Of a DNA stretch of 64,000 nt, positions 1-8,475 are shown piece after piece. The stretch covers positions 124,001 through 188,000 of the forward strand of contig JAYZDS010000007.1 in NCBI GenBank assembly GCA_036337715.1, written 5' to 3'. Source of the DNA: JAURNZ01 sp036337715. GTDB lineage: Bacteria; Pseudomonadota; Gammaproteobacteria; Comchoanobacterales; Comchoanobacteraceae. A model generated the notes under the pieces. The model was not told the DNA's origin and made no database searches. It worked only from the letters and a program-made list of their open reading frames with translations. Both the position numbers and the translations under genes were made by a program. Position 1 is the stretch's first letter. The number at the start of each line of letters is the position of its first letter.

Positions 1-528
1 TAGTTCTGCTGTTTTAGCTTGAATGATTGAAAAATACGTACCAGCATCTATATTAAGTTTGTTGCGCACTTGATGCTGTTGTACTTCACCTGCCACGATG
101 ATTTGGGTTGCTTGAGCTAAATCATGAATGACAATGGGATCTTCTAGAGCTGCAATCCACCTAAACGCTTGTGAGAAAAAATAATCGCCAACAAGAATAC
201 TGGCTTTATTACCATGCTCATACCAAGCTGTTGGTTGATTATGCCTTTTGGGGGCATCATCAATGACATCATCATGTAACAAAGTTGCACAGTGAATGAT
301 TTCTACAATGGCAGCAAGTAAATGATGAGATTTATTACATTTGCCAAGAATATTACCAATCGCTAATACCAGTAATGGGCGTAAATGTTTCCCTCTTACA
401 ATATGGTTACCTATGTCTTTAATGAGATGCAACTGATGTTGTTGTGGTAGTTTAAGATAGTCTTGAGTCGCATACCAATCGGGTGTTACGGTCTCAGTCA
501 TCAACGGGATTAATTTATTTAAATTCAT
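1..528 (-). CDS. ispB: Octaprenyl/polyprenyl diphosphate synthase, N-terminal part (partial)
   Basis: The frame reads leftward from ATG at 528-526 and runs off the left edge after 176 codons without a stop. The translation contains LLHDDVIDDAPKR, the first aspartate-rich DDxxD motif that binds the Mg-diphosphate in trans-prenyltransferases, and before it GKHLRPLLVLAIG, which matches the lysine/arginine substrate-binding segment of IspB. By family knowledge the enzyme builds the side chain of ubiquinone from farnesyl diphosphate and isopentenyl diphosphate in the cytoplasm. The start overlaps the stop of the upstream thioesterase gene as ATGA, so the two are probably translationally coupled. 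The second aspartate motif lies outside the window, so the chain-length class cannot be judged here. Confidence 0.88.
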   Translation of the reverse strand, partial: MNLNKLIPLMTETVTPDWYATQDYLKLPQQHQLHLIKDIGNHIVRGKHLRPLLVLAIGNILGKCNKSHHLLAAIVEIIHCATLLHDDVIDDAPKRHNQPTAWYEHGNKASILVGDYFFSQAFRWIAALEDPIVIHDLAQATQIIVAGEVQQHQVRNKLNIDAGTYFSIIQAKTAEL

Positions 529-899
529 ATGCAAAATGCTTCAATATAATTAGGCAATGCCTTTGGTTTGCCGAACGAATTAATATAGGCCATTTCGAGC
601 TCACCCTGACATAAACATTGTTTATCCTTGTAAATGCTTTGATGCCAGATAGCCAATGTTGGTCTAACTACTTTTAATGTGCTCTTTACTTCTAATCTAT
701 CACCCAGTCGTGCAGGCGATAAGAAATCGACCTTAAGAGACTTTATAACAAAGGCCTCTTTTTTTGCACACATATCATCCCAGTGCTTTTTTTGTTGCAT
801 CAATCTACTAGACCTTGCACGTTCAAAATACTTTAAATAGTTTGCATGATAGACAACGCCTTGTGCATCTGTGTCTTCGTAATAAACTGTAATTTCCAT
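525..899 (-). CDS. YbgC-type acyl-CoA thioesterase (hotdog fold)
   Basis: A 124-residue single-domain hotdog protein. The N-terminal signature YEDTDAQGVVYHANYLKYFE is that of the YbgC/4-hydroxybenzoyl-CoA thioesterase family, with the catalytic Asp in DTD and the conserved YHANY helix start. Family members hydrolyse acyl-CoA or acyl-ACP; in E. coli ybgC sits with tol-pal, but here it lies between acnA and ispB. I chose ATG at 899. A GTG at 908 would add three residues and overlap the acnA stop, and neither start has a clear Shine-Dalgarno sequence. It ends in ATGA shared with ispB. The physiological substrate cannot be read from the sequence. Confidence 0.8.
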   Translation of the reverse strand: MEITVYYEDTDAQGVVYHANYLKYFERARSSRLMQQKKHWDDMCAKKEAFVIKSLKVDFLSPARLGDRLEVKSTLKVVRPTLAIWHQSIYKDKQCLCQGELEMAYINSFGKPKALPNYIEAFCI

Positions 900-900
900 A

Positions 901-3480
901 TTAGGCACTAATTTGATTAACCATGTAAGCTAAAATGCCGCCACTTCGGTAGTATTCTAACTCATGATCTGTATCAATACGACAGGCCAGTGGATAAGAT
1001 TGAACATTACCATCTTGACGAGTAATGCGAAGTGTTAAATTAGCTTTAGGCCCAGTCATTTCACTGATGCCATCGATATCAATTAACTCATTGCCAACTA
1101 AATTTAGTTCACTTAAAGGGATGGTAAGTTGACAAGGTAAGACCCCCATTCCGACTAAGTTAGAACGATGAATACGCTCAAAGCTTTCACAAATCACTGC
1201 TTTGACACCTAGCATATAAGTGCCTTTTGCAGCCCAATCTCGCGATGAGCCTGTACCATACTCTTTGCCACCAAAGACCACTAATGGGGTATTTTGTGTC
1301 TGATAATGCATGGCAGCATCAAAGACACTCATAAGTTTTTTCTCCGGATATATAGTGGTATAACCACCTTCTTTTTCAGGATTCATGAGGTTTCTGATGC
1401 GAATGTTTGCAAACGTACCGCGTTGCATGATTTCGTGGTTACCACGACGTGAACCATAAGTATTAAAATCTTTAGGGTCTATTTGGTTTGCACTTAAATA
1501 TTGTGCAGCTGGAGAGCCTAATTTAATGGCACCAGCTGGAGAAATATGATCTGTTGTGACAGAATCACCCAACAACAGTAAAATACGAGCTTGATTGACA
1601 TCAGTAAGTTTCTCGGGTGTTTGAAAAAAATCAGGGCAGCGTACATAAGTTGAGTTTTCATCCCAACTAAAGTTTGGTTGATCAATGATGTTAATTTGTT
1701 GCCATTGTTGGTTTCCTTTAAGAACGTGTTTATATTGTTCTTCGTACATAGAACGGTTAATCAATTGCTCTTGTTGGTCTATTTCAGCTGTATTGGGCCA
1801 TATATCTTTGAGGTAAACATCCATACCATTTTCATCTTGCCCTAATGGTTCAGTGGTCAAATCAATATCAGTGGTGCCAGCAATTGCAAAAGCGACTACC
1901 AATGGTGGTGATGCAAGCCAGTTTGATTTAACTTGCGGGTGAATACGTCCTTCAAAATTACGGTTACCAGATAAAACAGCGGATACAGATAACCCGTTGG
2001 CTTCAATCTCTTGAGTAATCTCTTCGGATAACGGCCCTGAATTACCAATACAAGTAGTACAGCCATAACCTACGAGATTAAAGCCCAATTGGTTTAAATA
2101 GGGCATTAGATTTAATTTTTCAAGATAATCAGTGACAACCCTAGAACCTGGTGCAAACGATGTTTTAACCCAAGGTTTTGTTTTTAAACCGCGTGCCAGC
2201 GCTGCTTTAGCGAGTAATCCTGCACAAATCAAAATGCTTGGGTTTGATGTATTGGTACAGCTGGTAATGGCAGCAATGACAACGTCATTATGTTTGAGGT
2301 TTGGTCCATTTGGGGTTGCTGGTTTTAGAGCCAAAGAGCTTTTTTTAAGTTCTGACAAATAAACTTTATCTTGGGGTCTTTTAGGGCCGGCAAGACAAGC
2401 TTTGACATCAGATAGATCTATTTTAATGACATCAGTAAAAGACATATCATCATCATGATCATGCCAAAAACCTTGGTATTTTGCATACTCTTCAATGATT
2501 TGACGTTGTGATTCACTACGATTTGTGAGTTTGAGATAAGCCATGGTTTGTTCATCGATTGGGAAAAAGCCACAAGTTGCTCCATATTCTGGCGCCATAT
2601 TACTGATGGTTGCCCTCTGTGCAAGAGTAAGCTTTTCTAATGCTGGACCATAAAATTCGACAAACTTGCCTACAACACCATATGTTCTCAGCCGATTGGT
2701 TACTTCAAGGACTAAGTCGGTAGCTGTAATGCCTGGAGATAGTTCGCCACTAAGATAAACCCCAATGACATCTGGAATGAGGAGACTAACTGGTTGGTCA
2801 AGCATAACCGCTTCAGCCTCAATGCCGCCAACGCCCCAACCAAGGACGCCCAAAGCATTAACCATAGTCGTATGACTGTCTGTCCCTACCAATGTATCTG
2901 GAAATAAAACGCCATCTCGTTCACCAACAACGGGTGCTAAAAATTCGATATTGACTTGATGACAAATACCAGCGCCAGGAGGCACAACTCGGAAATTGTT
3001 AAAATGCGCTTGGCCCCATTTAAGTAATTCATAGCGCTCTTTGTTACGCTGCATTTCGAGGGCCTCATTTAACCCAAGTGCATTAGAACTTGCAAATTTA
3101 TCTACTTGGATTGAGTGATCAATCACAAGGTCAACTTGGCAGCTAGGATTGATTAAACTCGGGTCTTTTTCTTTTTTTGTAATCGCATCTCGCATTGCTG
3201 CAAGGTCTACTACTCCTGGGACGCCCGTAAAATCTTGCATTAATACACGAGAAGGTAAATAAAATATTTCAGTTTGAGCTTTTTTGTTAAAAAAAGCTTT
3301 TAAATGCGATTCAGTAATGGTTTTCCCATCAAAACGTCGCACTAAGTTTTCAAATAAAACCTTTAAGCTTTTTGGTAAACAGTTTGCGTCCTTAAAACCA
3401 AGTTTTTTTGCAGTAGAATTAAGGTCAGCGATCGTATAATTTTTATCCTTTATGGTCAAGGATGACATATATTGACTCAT
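901..3480 (-). CDS. acnA: Aconitate hydratase A
   Basis: An 859-residue aconitase, somewhat shorter than E. coli AcnA (891). It interconverts citrate and isocitrate in the TCA cycle through a [4Fe-4S] cluster. The three cluster cysteines are visible: one in SCTNTSNPS (about residue 406) and two in CTTCIGNSG (about residues 472-475). DSVTTDHISPAG and the GSSRDWAAKG substrate-binding loop mark the C-terminal swivel domain. The start MSQYMSS follows a promoter-like sequence whose -10 box ends 6 nt before the ATG, with no Shine-Dalgarno sequence. A second in-frame ATG lies four codons downstream. The stop lies inside the possible GTG start of the ybgC-like gene, so acnA-ybgC-ispB probably form one transcript. 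Confidence 0.97.
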   Translation of the reverse strand: MSQYMSSLTIKDKNYTIADLNSTAKKLGFKDANCLPKSLKVLFENLVRRFDGKTITESHLKAFFNKKAQTEIFYLPSRVLMQDFTGVPGVVDLAAMRDAITKKEKDPSLINPSCQVDLVIDHSIQVDKFASSNALGLNEALEMQRNKERYELLKWGQAHFNNFRVVPPGAGICHQVNIEFLAPVVGERDGVLFPDTLVGTDSHTTMVNALGVLGWGVGGIEAEAVMLDQPVSLLIPDVIGVYLSGELSPGITATDLVLEVTNRLRTYGVVGKFVEFYGPALEKLTLAQRATISNMAPEYGATCGFFPIDEQTMAYLKLTNRSESQRQIIEEYAKYQGFWHDHDDDMSFTDVIKIDLSDVKACLAGPKRPQDKVYLSELKKSSLALKPATPNGPNLKHNDVVIAAITSCTNTSNPSILICAGLLAKAALARGLKTKPWVKTSFAPGSRVVTDYLEKLNLMPYLNQLGFNLVGYGCTTCIGNSGPLSEEITQEIEANGLSVSAVLSGNRNFEGRIHPQVKSNWLASPPLVVAFAIAGTTDIDLTTEPLGQDENGMDVYLKDIWPNTAEIDQQEQLINRSMYEEQYKHVLKGNQQWQQINIIDQPNFSWDENSTYVRCPDFFQTPEKLTDVNQARILLLLGDSVTTDHISPAGAIKLGSPAAQYLSANQIDPKDFNTYGSRRGNHEIMQRGTFANIRIRNLMNPEKEGGYTTIYPEKKLMSVFDAAMHYQTQNTPLVVFGGKEYGTGSSRDWAAKGTYMLGVKAVICESFERIHRSNLVGMGVLPCQLTIPLSELNLVGNELIDIDGISEMTGPKANLTLRITRQDGNVQSYPLACRIDTDHELEYYRSGGILAYMVNQISA

Positions 3481-3515
3481 ACTACTATGCTAAACCTAAC
3501 GACAAAATTAGGCAA
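3481..3515 (-). promoter_or_regulatory. Putative acnA promoter placing +1 at the start codon
   Basis: On the minus strand, TTGCCT (3515-3510) is followed by a 17-nt spacer and TAGCAT (3492-3487, 4 of 6 consensus). Six bases later comes the acnA ATG at 3480. Transcription about 7 nt after the -10 box would begin at the A of ATG, which predicts a leaderless mRNA. No purine-rich ribosome binding site is present. The -10 match is moderate. Confidence 0.45.
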
Positions 3516-3534
3516 GTATTTGTTAAATAATTAA

Positions 3535-4158
3535 CTAATTTTTTATACATGATACAATGGTTTTAGCTGTTTTTTTTCTAAAAATAAGTACTAGATGCTC
3601 ATAGGGTAAGGTTGTGATTGAAACAAGTTTAGGAATAAGTGTGCTTTTAATAGACACAATGCCATCGCTTGCGCCTGATATTAACATTCCAGATAGGGTA
3701 TTTTTAGTATGACCGTTGATGAGATGACATTTGTATAGATGACCTATGTTAGGGGCGAGTGGTTTTTTTTGCAATTCCAATTGATGTGTTGGTAAAGCAC
3801 CAACCACATATAAGATCCATCGGGTAAAAATAGATTTTTTAAATTTTGTTACTAATTCAACACCATGATTGGGTGGCGCAATCATGATTAGACAATGGAT
3901 GCCTTTGGGTTGATAACGCTCTAGTAAATGTTGCATGACAAGACCACCCATAGAATGAGTAACGATAACAATGGGTTTTTTTGGATTGACTTTGTAAAAG
4001 TATGTTCGCCAGATGTAATCTGCAGCCATAGAGGGGGTTAATTTTCTTGAAGGGTAGGCAAGTAAATGCACTTTATAACCACGTTTTTTAAGCATATTGC
4101 CTAATGTACGCATGAGCCAGCGGGGTGCGGATAAGCCATGTATGAGGTAAATATCCAC
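3535..4158 (-). CDS. Small alpha/beta hydrolase, lipase-like
   Basis: A 207-residue alpha/beta-hydrolase fold protein. It begins MDIYLIHGLS, the strand and HG oxyanion loop typical of lipase-like members. The nucleophile elbow is THSMGG (Ser69), and plausible remaining triad members are Asp165 in GASDGIVSI and His188 in YEHLVLIF. There is no signal peptide, so it is probably cytoplasmic. The start is GTG at 4158, sharing one base with the folK stop (TAGTG), which indicates coupling in the pcnB-folK-hydrolase series. The closest style is the PGAP1/triacylglycerol-lipase-like group. The substrate is unknown. Confidence 0.75.
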   Translation of the reverse strand: MDIYLIHGLSAPRWLMRTLGNMLKKRGYKVHLLAYPSRKLTPSMAADYIWRTYFYKVNPKKPIVIVTHSMGGLVMQHLLERYQPKGIHCLIMIAPPNHGVELVTKFKKSIFTRWILYVVGALPTHQLELQKKPLAPNIGHLYKCHLINGHTKNTLSGMLISGASDGIVSIKSTLIPKLVSITTLPYEHLVLIFRKKTAKTIVSCIKN

Positions 4159-4661
4159 TATAATTCTATTTCCGTTTCAATCACTTCAACGCTATCTTCA
4201 AAAGACTCACAAAGTTGATTAATGTCTGGAAAGTAACTAGGCCAACCAGTTGTTAACACATCACGTAATGGTACTAATACAAATTGTCTTTGGGTCATGC
4301 GAGGGTGGGGTATTTCTAAAGTATCTGAAAAAAAGGTATCTGTATCATACAATAATATATCTAAATCTATGGTTCTTGGCTGACGCTGTCCTTTGTTTAA
4401 ACGTCCCATAGATTGTTCTATCGTCATGGTTAATTGATGAAGATCAGTCATGCTAAAATCAGTAGATATTCTAATCACAGCATTGAGGTATTTAGGCTGT
4501 TGTTCAGTAACCTCTACAGGATTCGTTTCATAAAGATTAGATACTGCACAAATTTGGATATTTTTACAGTTTAAAGCTTGGACGGCATTATGGATATGTT
4601 CAGCGCGATTGCCAAGGTTGCTCCCTAAGCCAATGTAAGCTATTTTAAACGCTTGTGTCAT
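4158..4661 (-). CDS. folK: 2-amino-4-hydroxy-6-hydroxymethyldihydropteridine pyrophosphokinase (HPPK)
   Basis: A 167-residue HPPK, the usual size. It transfers pyrophosphate from ATP to 6-hydroxymethyl-dihydropterin, giving the substrate that dihydropteroate synthase joins to p-aminobenzoate. Diagnostic segments are YIGLGSNLGNR at the N-terminus and RQPRTIDLDILLYD, whose two aspartates bind Mg2+, followed by IPHPRMTQRQFVLVPL. The ATG overlaps the pcnB stop as ATGA, an arrangement common in proteobacteria where folK follows pcnB. With folE (33038-33616) and the CADD-like gene (12921-13589) this is one of three folate-pathway genes in the window. Confidence 0.96.
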   Translation of the reverse strand: MTQAFKIAYIGLGSNLGNRAEHIHNAVQALNCKNIQICAVSNLYETNPVEVTEQQPKYLNAVIRISTDFSMTDLHQLTMTIEQSMGRLNKGQRQPRTIDLDILLYDTDTFFSDTLEIPHPRMTQRQFVLVPLRDVLTTGWPSYFPDINQLCESFEDSVEVIETEIEL

Positions 4662-5917
4662 TTAGCTGTTGTGGGTTTTTCAACCTTGTGAGCTAAACTT
4701 TGCCATTTGACAGCTTGCCACCAAACGGTTTCATTCGCATGTGCCCTCAGTGTTAGAAGATCTAAGCCAGCTCTAAATCTTGGTGATTTTAAGACACGAT
4801 CGATAATATAATCATCAGATTTCATAAATGATAACTGTAATTGCCAAATCTGTAATATTCCCTCGATGATTTTCTTGGGTAGTTTTAAAGTTTTTTGTTG
4901 CTCATGAATAACTGTTTCAGCAGCAGCCATGAATTTTTTTGGATAATCTCGATCACGTGGTCTTAATTTGATGGTTGCTTTTTTAAGTGGCCACCATAAC
5001 AATACAGCATATAAAAATGCACTGCTTAAAGTCTTATTGTTTAAATACCTTTGATCGGCATTATAACAAGCTTGATTTAAAAAGATTTGAGTTTGCTTTC
5101 GCGATTTTTTATCGGATAAGCATGCTTGAGTTTGTGGAAATAAAACATTAAAAAGCCCAAGGGCATTTAATTTTTCAAGTGATCTTCTTGCATGTCCAGT
5201 ATAAAATAATTTTTGGATTTCAAATGATAGGCGGTCAGATGAAATATTAGCTAAAAGATGTTTTTGGTTTGAAATTGACTCAAGAATTTCCTCATCAATG
5301 TCAAATTTAAGTTTGGCAGCCATACGTGCTGCTCTTAACATCCGAACGGGGTCTTCTTTGAAGCGTTCCTCAGGTTTGCCGATCATGCGAATACGTTTTT
5401 GATCTATGTCCGCACATGATTTTGTGAAATCAAGTAATTCATTGAGTTTTGGATCATAATATAATGCATTGATGGTAAAGTCCCTTCTTTTAACATCGTC
5501 GCTGATCGTACCAAATTCATTGTCCCTTGTTCTAAACCCATGTTTGTCAACTTTGCCAGAACGATTGGAGCGAAAAGTTGCCACTTCAAAAGTATTGTGT
5601 TTGTCGCGTACATGAACAATTTTGAAGCGTCGGCCAATTATGATTGCACTGCGAAACAGCTTCTTGATTTGATTTGGCGTAGCGTTTGTAACAATGTCGA
5701 AGTCTTTCGGTTTTGTTGCAGTGAGGAGGTCTCTTAATGCGCCACCAACAATATAAGCTTCGTATCCAGCTTTCTGTAACTCAAAAATGATTTTTTTTGC
5801 AGCAGGATGGATACTGTGTTGACCTATTTTAGCCTTGTCAGGTGTTATGTGGGTAGGTCTAAGTTTTGGTTGGACTTGCGCTTTAATGCTATTTAGAATG
5901 TTTGTTATAAAACCCAA
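4658..5917 (-). CDS. pcnB: Poly(A) polymerase I
   Basis: A 419-residue class II nucleotidyltransferase of the PcnB/CCA-adding superfamily. It adds 3' poly(A) tails that mark RNAs for decay. The head domain has AYIVGGALRDLL and the catalytic pair in KPKDFDIVTNA (DxD). RRDFTINALYYD and the neck segment RIRMIGKPEERFKEDPVRMLRAARMAAKL follow. The basic insert and C-terminal region (GHARRSLEKL, RPRDRDYPKKF) fit PcnB rather than a CCA-adding enzyme. The only reasonable start is TTG at 5917, supported by GGAG eight bases upstream. It leads the pcnB-folK-hydrolase operon and is divergent from the gene at 5991. Confidence 0.93.
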   Translation of the reverse strand: MGFITNILNSIKAQVQPKLRPTHITPDKAKIGQHSIHPAAKKIIFELQKAGYEAYIVGGALRDLLTATKPKDFDIVTNATPNQIKKLFRSAIIIGRRFKIVHVRDKHNTFEVATFRSNRSGKVDKHGFRTRDNEFGTISDDVKRRDFTINALYYDPKLNELLDFTKSCADIDQKRIRMIGKPEERFKEDPVRMLRAARMAAKLKFDIDEEILESISNQKHLLANISSDRLSFEIQKLFYTGHARRSLEKLNALGLFNVLFPQTQACLSDKKSRKQTQIFLNQACYNADQRYLNNKTLSSAFLYAVLLWWPLKKATIKLRPRDRDYPKKFMAAAETVIHEQQKTLKLPKKIIEGILQIWQLQLSFMKSDDYIIDRVLKSPRFRAGLDLLTLRAHANETVWWQAVKWQSLAHKVEKPTTAK

Positions 5918-5990
5918 TTTGTTTTCTCCGTAATAAATAATAAGGGTTTGTAAAGTATCAATAATTTGATAAGCTATAAGTTACTTAACT

Positions 5991-6530
5991 ATGAACAGTA
6001 TTGCAACCATTGGGTATACTAGCAATTTATATGCTAGAGATCAAAAGACAATTAACTATTTTGAATTTCAAGCAATGTTGGCAGATCAAGTCAGTGATCG
6101 CCTACATTGGTATGCAACGATTCATCCTCGCGAGGGCGATGATGCATGCATTGATGCTGCTGAGCGATTAAGCCTATGTGTTAAGGCTCAGTTAAAAAAC
6201 AACGATAAAATATTGATCATTGGTGGAGATTTAACTGCATGCCACGAGGTAAGCAATTGGTTAGGAGTAAACTCTGTTGTAGGGATTGAGGGCATTGATT
6301 TAGATGAATTCAATGGGTTCTTATCTAAAATTAATTTGGCAGATGTTTTCAAGCAAACCCCATTGAAGCATGGCTTTACAGATGCTGCCATTGGCATTTG
6401 GTGGCCTAATGATTCAGTGTCTATGGTCACTTCTCCATTGCCAAAACAACTGAAAATATTATATGTTCCTGAATTAGTCTCAAAAAATCATATGAAAAAT
6501 TTGATACAAATGACTGGTGAGTGGTTGTGA
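5991..6530 (+). CDS. Uncharacterised 179-residue protein
   Basis: I do not recognise this family. The protein is soluble-looking, with no signal peptide or membrane span. A hydrophobic strand followed by GGDLTACHEVSNWLGV (about residues 77-95) and the later GIEGIDLDEF faintly recall the GGDH and DxDxxxD regions of ureohydrolases (arginase family), but the metal-binding histidine and aspartates are not in place, so I do not assign that function. Its end overlaps the start of the downstream MFS transporter as GTGA, so the two are probably co-expressed. It is transcribed divergently from pcnB across a 73-base gap. The start ATG lacks a clear ribosome binding site. Confidence 0.65.
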   Translation: MNSIATIGYTSNLYARDQKTINYFEFQAMLADQVSDRLHWYATIHPREGDDACIDAAERLSLCVKAQLKNNDKILIIGGDLTACHEVSNWLGVNSVVGIEGIDLDEFNGFLSKINLADVFKQTPLKHGFTDAAIGIWWPNDSVSMVTSPLPKQLKILYVPELVSKNHMKNLIQMTGEWL

Positions 6531-7672
6531 GCGCATATCACCCTATTTATTTAGGGCTATCACTCGGTGTGATCTCTGGATTGCGCATTTTTGGTCTGAT
6601 GGTGGTTGTTCCCATCCTTGGATTATATGCTAGTCAATATCACACCAATGCGATAGGCATTGGATGGGCCATTGGTATTTATGGTCTAATGCAAGCGCTT
6701 TTTCAGATACCACTTGGATGGTTTTCAGACCGCGTAGGGCGTAAGCCAGTCATTTTATTTGCATTATCAGTATTCGCTTTAGTCAGTTTTTTACAGTCAT
6801 TCACTCATGACATAAATGTTTTGATTGTGTTAAGAGCGATACAAGGTGCTGCAGCCATCAACGGTGTTGTGTCTGCATTTGCCATTGATTTGGCTGAAAA
6901 AAAACAACGTACGCTAGTCTTAGGTTTGATTGGAATGATGATTGGTCTTGCTTTCTTTGTTGCCATGATTTTTGGGCCTGTTCTCAATCATGCCATTGGG
7001 TTATATCAGATATTTGATGTGGTTGGCTTTTTAGTCTTGTTTGCTATTATCTGGGTAATATTTTCATTGCCTCATTCAAAACCAGTTACTCAAAGTTGGT
7101 CATGGCAGCCTTTTATGGAAAAATCTTTTTTTATGGCTGCAACTGCAGGGGGCACCATACATGGTGTGTTCACTGCAACATTTTCTATTTTGCCGCTTTT
7201 TTTATTAAAGTTTTACTCAGAATCTGTCATGGTGTATCAGATTTATGCCCCTAGTATGATCATTGCACTGATCATTGCCTTATTTATTATGAGGCGAGTC
7301 GGCAAAGACGACCCTATAAAATGGATAACAATCAGCATGATTGCAATGTTAATTGGGTCTATCACTTTGCCATTTCTCACCACAATAGGGCTTTTCATAT
7401 TCATAAGTGGATTCTCAGTTTTAGAGGCAACTTTGCCTGTTTTCTTGGTTGAGTCACAGATAACCGAGCAGCGAGGTAGTCTGATGGGTGGTTATTTTAG
7501 TTGTGTTCAATTTGGTGTGTTTGTATTCAGTTTGGCAGCAGGTTATGTGAGGGCTTTTTTGGGACTGTATTTTGTCATTGTTATGAATGTTTGTATTTTA
7601 TTAATATGGTTGTTTTTTTGGGGATTGTATTTGCATACTAAAAAATGGCATGATAAACAAATAAATAATTAG
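6527..7672 (+). CDS. Major facilitator superfamily transporter, YajR-like
   Basis: A 381-residue inner-membrane protein with about 12 hydrophobic spans. Motif A of the MFS lies between spans 2 and 3 (GWFSDRVGRKPVI), and span 4 carries RAIQGAAAINGVV. The N-terminal half resembles the drug-resistance type exporters such as E. coli YajR, but the C-terminal YAM domain of YajR is absent. I chose GTG at 6527, which overlaps the preceding stop as GTGA and has GGTGAG upstream. A GTG at 6521 is also in frame. The substrate cannot be predicted. ssb follows after 10 bases. Confidence 0.85.
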   Translation: MSAYHPIYLGLSLGVISGLRIFGLMVVVPILGLYASQYHTNAIGIGWAIGIYGLMQALFQIPLGWFSDRVGRKPVILFALSVFALVSFLQSFTHDINVLIVLRAIQGAAAINGVVSAFAIDLAEKKQRTLVLGLIGMMIGLAFFVAMIFGPVLNHAIGLYQIFDVVGFLVLFAIIWVIFSLPHSKPVTQSWSWQPFMEKSFFMAATAGGTIHGVFTATFSILPLFLLKFYSESVMVYQIYAPSMIIALIIALFIMRRVGKDDPIKWITISMIAMLIGSITLPFLTTIGLFIFISGFSVLEATLPVFLVESQITEQRGSLMGGYFSCVQFGVFVFSLAAGYVRAFLGLYFVIVMNVCILLIWLFFWGLYLHTKKWHDKQINN

Positions 7673-7682
7673 AGGTTAACTT

Positions 7683-8141
7683 ATGTCCAAAGGTATCAAT
7701 AAAGTCATATTAGTCGGAAATTTAGGTCAAGATCCTGAAGTGCGTTACACGGGTTCAGGCGCAGCGGTAGCAAACATATCAATAGCAACATCGGAGCGAT
7801 GGAAAGACAAACAGACAGGTGATATGAAAGACGTTACTGAATGGCACCGAGTGGTATTGTTTTCTAGGTTGGCTGAAATTGCTGGTGAATATCTTAAAAG
7901 AGGCTCAAAAGTATACTTAGAAGGAAAGTTGAGAACAAGAAAATGGCAAGATGCACAAGGTGCTGATCGAACAACAACAGAAATTTTAGCGGATAACCTA
8001 CAAATGCTTGATAGACGAGGGGATGACTTAAGTGGTTTTGATCAAACACCACCAGCAGCTACTTCGGCACCAGCGCCCGCAAAACAGGCTGCTTCGACCC
8101 CAGATCAAGATGTATTAGCGGATGATGACATCCCGTTCTAA
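7683..8141 (+). CDS. ssb: Single-stranded DNA-binding protein
   Basis: A 152-residue SSB. The N-terminal OB fold (residues 1-110) has the family start MSKGINKVILVGNLGQDPE, then TEWHRVVLFSRLAEIAGEYL and GSKVYLEGKLRTRKW. An Ala/Pro-rich flexible linker follows, and the protein ends in DDDIPF, the acidic tip that recruits replication and repair proteins. It binds ssDNA as a tetramer at forks and repair sites. The linker is shorter than in E. coli SSB (178 residues). AGAGGT about 5 bases before the ATG is a plausible ribosome binding site. It lies directly after the MFS gene instead of beside uvrA. Confidence 0.97.
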   Translation: MSKGINKVILVGNLGQDPEVRYTGSGAAVANISIATSERWKDKQTGDMKDVTEWHRVVLFSRLAEIAGEYLKRGSKVYLEGKLRTRKWQDAQGADRTTTEILADNLQMLDRRGDDLSGFDQTPPAATSAPAPAKQAASTPDQDVLADDDIPF

Positions 8142-8178
8142 TAAATATTCTGGATAGACCTTAAGTTTAGTTAAACAA

Positions 8179-8214
8179 TTGACCTTTTTGTAATAATTCC
8201 GGTATAATCATTAA
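8179..8214 (+). promoter_or_regulatory. Strong sigma70-type promoter of feoABC with no leader
   Basis: TTGACC (8179-8184), an 18-nt spacer and a perfect TATAAT (8203-8208) are followed by six bases and the feoA ATG at 8215. The predicted transcription start coincides with the start codon. No Shine-Dalgarno sequence is present. I see no convincing Fur box, though the AT-rich spacer could hide a degenerate one. Confidence 0.65.
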
Positions 8215-8475
8215 ATGACACTAGACGATGTGAATTTTAATGAAGAGATAGTATTTGCTGGTTTTGCAGGTGATCAATCTATTTATGTTGAAAAACTTGC
8301 TGCACAAGGCTTAATTCCAGGTGCTGTGTGTCGTTTGTTAAAAAAGGTGCCTACTTGTGGTATAGTACAATTACAAGTTCGTGACAGTGTGTTGGGACTG
8401 AGAATAAAAGAAGCAAAGCAATTATTGTTTGAGTATAAAGAAGATGATCCCAAAAAAGATAGCACTGATAGGTAA
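8215..8475 (+). CDS. feoA: Ferrous iron transport protein A
   Basis: An 86-residue FeoA: a small cytoplasmic SH3-like protein that partners FeoB in Fe2+ uptake. The typical layout is present: MTLDDVNFNEE at the start, YVEKLAAQGLIPGAVCRLLKK (the conserved L..GL.PG turn), and VLGLRIKEAKQLL at the end. ATG 8215 is the only start giving the family N-terminus, and it lies 6 nt after a perfect -10 box. The 3' end overlaps feoB by 32 nt, which suggests coupled translation. The order feoA-feoB-feoC matches the enterobacterial-type operon. Confidence 0.95.
   Translation: MTLDDVNFNEEIVFAGFAGDQSIYVEKLAAQGLIPGAVCRLLKKVPTCGIVQLQVRDSVLGLRIKEAKQLLFEYKEDDPKKDSTDR

Noticed and set aside
5991..6530. Arginase-family assignment
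   Set aside because: Only a GGD-like strand turn resembles the family; the metal-binding His and Asp residues are missing.
8429..8443. TTG 8429 as feoB start
   Set aside because: ATG 8444 gives the family-typical compact start before the G1 motif and has AAGAAG upstream.
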